From: UBA2040 sp041751955
GTDB lineage: Bacteria > Bacteroidota > Bacteroidia > Flavobacteriales_D > Crocinitomicaceae
Length of the DNA: 64,000 nt
NCBI GenBank assembly: GCA_041751955.1
Contig: JBGSIB010000002.1
Coordinates: forward strand, 1 to 64,000
Direction: 5' to 3'
Shown: positions 61,044 to 64,000 of the stretch, in pieces
How positions within the stretch are numbered: position 1 is the stretch's first letter
Layout of the letters: the number at the start of each line of letters is the position of its first letter
The notes under the pieces: generated by a model
What the model saw: only the letters and a program-made list of their open reading frames with translations
Databases searched by the model: none
Told to the model about the DNA's origin: nothing
Translations under genes and position numbers: made by a program

Positions 61044-61943
61044 TTAGAAATGAATTCCGGTCATTGTTTCAGATACTTCCCAAAGCCGTTTTGCATTGGC
61101 TTCATTGTAGGACCTTTCATTTGATTTCACAACTATTGGCGCTCCTTTTAGTTCCTGAAATCCTGAGGGGCCGTAAAAATCACCCGGATTGGCATCTGGA
61201 TCCGTGGCAGCTCTTAACGTAGGTAAAACACCTTGTTCTACTCCTTGACCCATGATAGGATTCATGATTCGCCAAAAAAGGCTATGCCGCTGCAGATCTG
61301 TTCTGGTGTACCCTGGATGAGCAGCCGTTACAAGTGGGGCATTCGGATCATCTTTAAATTTTCTAGCCAATTCATAAGTAAAATAGAGATTGGCCAACTT
61401 ACTATCTCCGTAGGCTTGGGTGGTCTTGTATTTTCTTTTTTCCCAGTTGATGTCCGCAAAATCAATTTTTCCTGGTCTATGCGCTATACTCGAAGTAGCG
61501 ACGATACGCGACCCTTCGGTCTGTTTTAACAGGGGCATTAATAATCCAGTCAAAGCAAAGTGCCCCAAGTGGTTGGTGCCCATTTGAATTTCAAACCCGT
61601 CTTCCGTTGTAGAAAAAGGGCACATCATTACACCTGCATTGTTGATTAAAATATCCAAGCGACCGTAATCCGCAAGTATTTGTTCTGAAAAGGACTTAAC
61701 AGAACTTAAACTTCCTAGATCAAGTTTGCGCACCTCAATTTTTGCCTCAGGTAACGACTTTTTGATTTCCCCAGAGACTTGTTCTCCTTTTTGTGTATTT
61801 CTAATCGCCATGATCACGGTCGCATTTTTGGAAGCAAGTATTTTTGTCGCTTCTTTGCCCAGGCCGCTAGTTGCGCCAGTAACAATAACAACTTTAGTAT
61901 CCTGATTAGGGATATCGCTAATGTTCCAATTTGATTTTCCCAT
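61044..61943 (-). CDS. Short-chain dehydrogenase (retinol-dehydrogenase-like SDR)
   Basis: 299 residues. VVIVTGATSGLGKEATKILA (TGxxxGxG), LDILINNAGVMMCPF, GTNHLGHFALTGLL, VATSSIAHRPG (catalytic Ser), AYGDSKLANLYFTYEL (YxxxK). HPGYTRTDL is typical of the RDH/WWOX-like classical SDRs. Presumably NADP(H)-dependent; substrate unknown. Probably co-transcribed with the downstream AraC regulator. Confidence 0.92.
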   Translation of the reverse strand: MGKSNWNISDIPNQDTKVVIVTGATSGLGKEATKILASKNATVIMAIRNTQKGEQVSGEIKKSLPEAKIEVRKLDLGSLSSVKSFSEQILADYGRLDILINNAGVMMCPFSTTEDGFEIQMGTNHLGHFALTGLLMPLLKQTEGSRIVATSSIAHRPGKIDFADINWEKRKYKTTQAYGDSKLANLYFTYELARKFKDDPNAPLVTAAHPGYTRTDLQRHSLFWRIMNPIMGQGVEQGVLPTLRAATDPDANPGDFYGPSGFQELKGAPIVVKSNERSYNEANAKRLWEVSETMTGIHF

Positions 61944-61981
61944 CTTTCTTTTTGATTGTAAACGAATAATAATTGTAAACC

Positions 61982-62407
61982 TTACTGTGTTTTCAATTTC
62001 TTTCCAGCCATGTAAGCCAATAGAACAGTTAAACCTCCCCTGACTCCATCAACTAAAAGGGCTTGAGTCTCGCCAAATTTCACAAGCATACCAAGGCCAA
62101 ACGAAATTAGAAAAAGGCCGATTATAATGCCAAGAGTTGCCCCCGCTCGATTTGATTTTCTAATCCAAACAAAACTGAGTACCATCAATGTAGTTAATAA
62201 AAACAAATACAGCCCCAAGATTAATCCCAATACCTCCATATCACTTGAATACGGAGTATTAAAATTTTCCATTGCCATTGGTAAATCAAACAAAAGAGTA
62301 AAACCAATTACCAGCTCGAAAACTGCTTGAAATAGGATGAATACCATGAAAATTTGCTTCCAAACTTTACTTGAACTTCCTGTTTGATTTGATAGGTGTG
62401 CATCCAT
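61982..62407 (-). CDS. Small four-helix membrane protein
   Basis: 141 residues with four predicted helices (FMVFILFQAVFELVIGFTLL, EVLGLILGLYLFLLTTLMVL, AGATLGIIIGLFLISFGLGM, and the last ending VLLAYMAGKKLKTQ). Family not recognised. A TAATTTTG box at 62436-62443 lies upstream. 38 bp separate it from the SDR gene, so it may be first in that operon. Confidence 0.65.
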   Translation of the reverse strand: MDAHLSNQTGSSSKVWKQIFMVFILFQAVFELVIGFTLLFDLPMAMENFNTPYSSDMEVLGLILGLYLFLLTTLMVLSFVWIRKSNRAGATLGIIIGLFLISFGLGMLVKFGETQALLVDGVRGGLTVLLAYMAGKKLKTQ

Positions 62408-62624
62408 AATTTCTATGATTAAAATTTATTTAATCCAAAATTACCTACAACAAATAAAGCGGCTATAATCATTTCCCGTAAGCTTGAATATATTTCGCAG
62501 ATTGTATATTTTCTTTTGCCCAAGACATGGCTATCCAACAGAGTGGCGCATACTCGCTTCGTACATAAAACAATCCTCCTGTGATTTCAATCTTATCCTA
62601 ATCCGGCAAAAGGTCAACAATCTC

Positions 62625-63947
62625 CTAATACTCCATCGTCATCACGCGTTCCGTCGAACCATCACTGTACACATAAATAAGTGGCGTATTGGGCACAAAT
62701 TGTGTTTCACGACCGAGTAAATCGACAATTTTCACCAATTCTTTTTGGGTTTTGGTCAGTTCTTCTAGTCCAGTAAAATCAATTAAAGTACAAGCAGAAG
62801 TAGTGAAACAACCTTGTACTGTGATTTGCACGGCGTAATTTCCACCAAGTGTTGGATTGAAGGATTGATTTACTTCTCCTGAAATAGGAGCGAAGGCATT
62901 ATCGCAATCAAGCCATTGGTAGGCGGCAACAAGTTGATTGGCGGTGATTGTTCCGCCACTTACGCTTACCGTATTATCAATAGTTGGGTTAATTACGTTT
63001 TGCGTCTGTGTAGAGACGTTTCCGTTTCCATCATCAAAAGTCCAAGTAATGGTTGAATTTCCAGGGGTTTGAATAGGAAGCGATGAGTTTGTCGTTCCAG
63101 TTATTACACCAGCGCAGTTGTCGGTCGCAGTTGGTTGCGTTCCTGACGTAGCTTGGCATAAATTGGTCAAATCGGGCAATTGAGCAAGATTTGGAACGGG
63201 TGCCGTAATATCGTCAATGGTCACGTTTTGTGTTTGCGATGTTATGTTTCCTGCACCGTCATCATAAGACCATGTAATTTGCGTATTGCCTTGTGTGGTA
63301 ATTGGAAAGCTTACATTCGGAACGCCGTTGACAACTGTTCCACAAGAATTTGTAGCAGTAGGAGGAGTACCAGCGCTGACAGAACATTGCCCGGTTAAAT
63401 CTGGCAATTGAGCCACATCTGCAAGAATAGACGTGGGCGTGCAGCCAGAGATAATAGCGATTTCAAAATAAAAATCCGTTGAGGTTAATGCTGAACCGTC
63501 TTGCCACGCGTGTCCGCCCGCATATTGGCTTCCTGTCGTAAAACGAAAATTTAAAGTTGTAGCCGTAAAGCGGAAAGAATATTGATTGCCAGAAACCAAA
63601 GGCAAAGTACCCGTAATGTCAATGTTGATAGGCTGGCCTGAGGCTGATACAGTGATAGAAGGATAGGCTTGCGTATAAACGGGTGTTCCGTTAGAAACAT
63701 TGCCATTGTAGACATTCAAGGTTGCTCCTGGCAAAGTTCCTGCCTCCGAAGAAGTCAATTGAAAATAGTCCATGTTACCACTGCACGTTGCGGTGAAACT
63801 TTGTACATAATCGTAAGTACCTGAGTTATTTGTACTATTAAAAGTAGCTGGTGTATTGGCAATTGTACATTGCGCTTCGACAGTGATACTTGAGAACATG
63901 ACGAGGAATAGCAACAAAAATTTCAAATTAAGTAATGTTTTGGTCAT
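62625..63947 (-). CDS. Secreted HYR-like-repeat protein with atypical sorting tail
   Basis: 440 residues, signal peptide MTKTLLNLKFLLLFLVMFSS and more. A beta-sandwich (30-175, with YDYVQSFTATCSGNMDYFQL) precedes two HYR-like repeats of about 80 residues, both starting AQLPDLT: VAQLPDLTGQCSVSAGTPPT and LAQLPDLTNLCQATSGTQPT, with TITWTFDDGNGNVSTQTQNV. The C-terminus VKIVDLLGRETQFVPNTPLI then YVYSDGSTERVMTMEY resembles a type IX sorting tail of the Fluviicola type, lacking the YPNP start and basic end. Surface adhesin or structural role inferred. Confidence 0.8.
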   Translation of the reverse strand: MTKTLLNLKFLLLFLVMFSSITVEAQCTIANTPATFNSTNNSGTYDYVQSFTATCSGNMDYFQLTSSEAGTLPGATLNVYNGNVSNGTPVYTQAYPSITVSASGQPINIDITGTLPLVSGNQYSFRFTATTLNFRFTTGSQYAGGHAWQDGSALTSTDFYFEIAIISGCTPTSILADVAQLPDLTGQCSVSAGTPPTATNSCGTVVNGVPNVSFPITTQGNTQITWSYDDGAGNITSQTQNVTIDDITAPVPNLAQLPDLTNLCQATSGTQPTATDNCAGVITGTTNSSLPIQTPGNSTITWTFDDGNGNVSTQTQNVINPTIDNTVSVSGGTITANQLVAAYQWLDCDNAFAPISGEVNQSFNPTLGGNYAVQITVQGCFTTSACTLIDFTGLEELTKTQKELVKIVDLLGRETQFVPNTPLIYVYSDGSTERVMTMEY

Positions 63948-64000
63948 AGTATATAGTATTAAATTCTTGACAAGATAATTTATTTTTCTAGAATGCGGAA

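Overview
The window looks like chromosome from a flavobacterium-type Bacteroidetes (Bacteroidota), plausibly near Fluviicola/Crocinitomicaceae; the genus is inference. Supporting features are several proteins with type IX secretion (T9SS) sorting tails, PorV-like and PorP/SprF-like proteins, a PorE-like TPR/PD40/OmpA protein, TonB-dependent uptake with a carboxypeptidase-regulatory N-domain, menaquinone synthesis genes, a bacterial GGGP synthase, low GC, and recurring TTG-N17-20-TAnnTTTG promoters.

Layout. 1-2620: end of a surface-polysaccharide locus (partial ABC-2 permease, acyltransferase, polytopic membrane protein). 2669-4470: rlmH, a DUF4783 protein and nadC. 4618-11227: a thiamine regulon in two divergent arms, thiS-thiC-tenI-like-thiD leftward and thiE-thiG-thiH rightward. 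Each arm has its own TPP riboswitch and a near-identical promoter box, and a palindromic repeat lies between them. 11358-13985: unrecognised secreted proteins, including a tandem duplicate pair and a 390-aa protein followed by a small CxxC protein. 13978-15331: GGGP synthase and a phosphopantetheinyl transferase. 15566-24663: TonB receptor, giant T9SS cargo and PorV-like protein. 24749-31171: greA, HIT protein, SGNH/PKD protein, acyltransferase-like membrane protein, PorE-like and PorP-like proteins. 31246-34062: SDR and two tandem PaaE-like flavin/2Fe-2S reductases. 34208-41466: small secreted proteins, MsbA-like ABC exporter, SppA peptidase, M14 carboxypeptidase with sorting tail, small lipoprotein. 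41472-43499: menC and menA. 43738-47281: nitronate monooxygenase, DUF4442, rhodanese, DUF368 and aroE. 47592-54763: a frameshifted triple-repeat T9SS protein, secreted/outer-membrane proteins, and a LuxR-type response regulator with a TPR histidine kinase.

54860-60120 is an accessory island bracketed by two copies of a palindromic element beginning CTAGGCAATGTGGCGC. It carries a MmeI-like (type IIL) restriction-modification enzyme, a protein joining an N-terminal Panacea/DUF4065-like region to a DUF488 domain, and an unrecognised 273-aa protein. All three lie on one strand. This is the best candidate in the window for an under-described system, with the RM enzyme as core and two accessory genes. 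60125-63947 holds an SDR/AraC pair, a small membrane protein and a HYR-like-repeat protein with an atypical sorting tail.

No rRNA, tRNA, CRISPR array or recognisable insertion sequence was seen. Intergenic regions carry several families of short palindromic repeats. Domain names come from motif recognition by eye, not from database searches.
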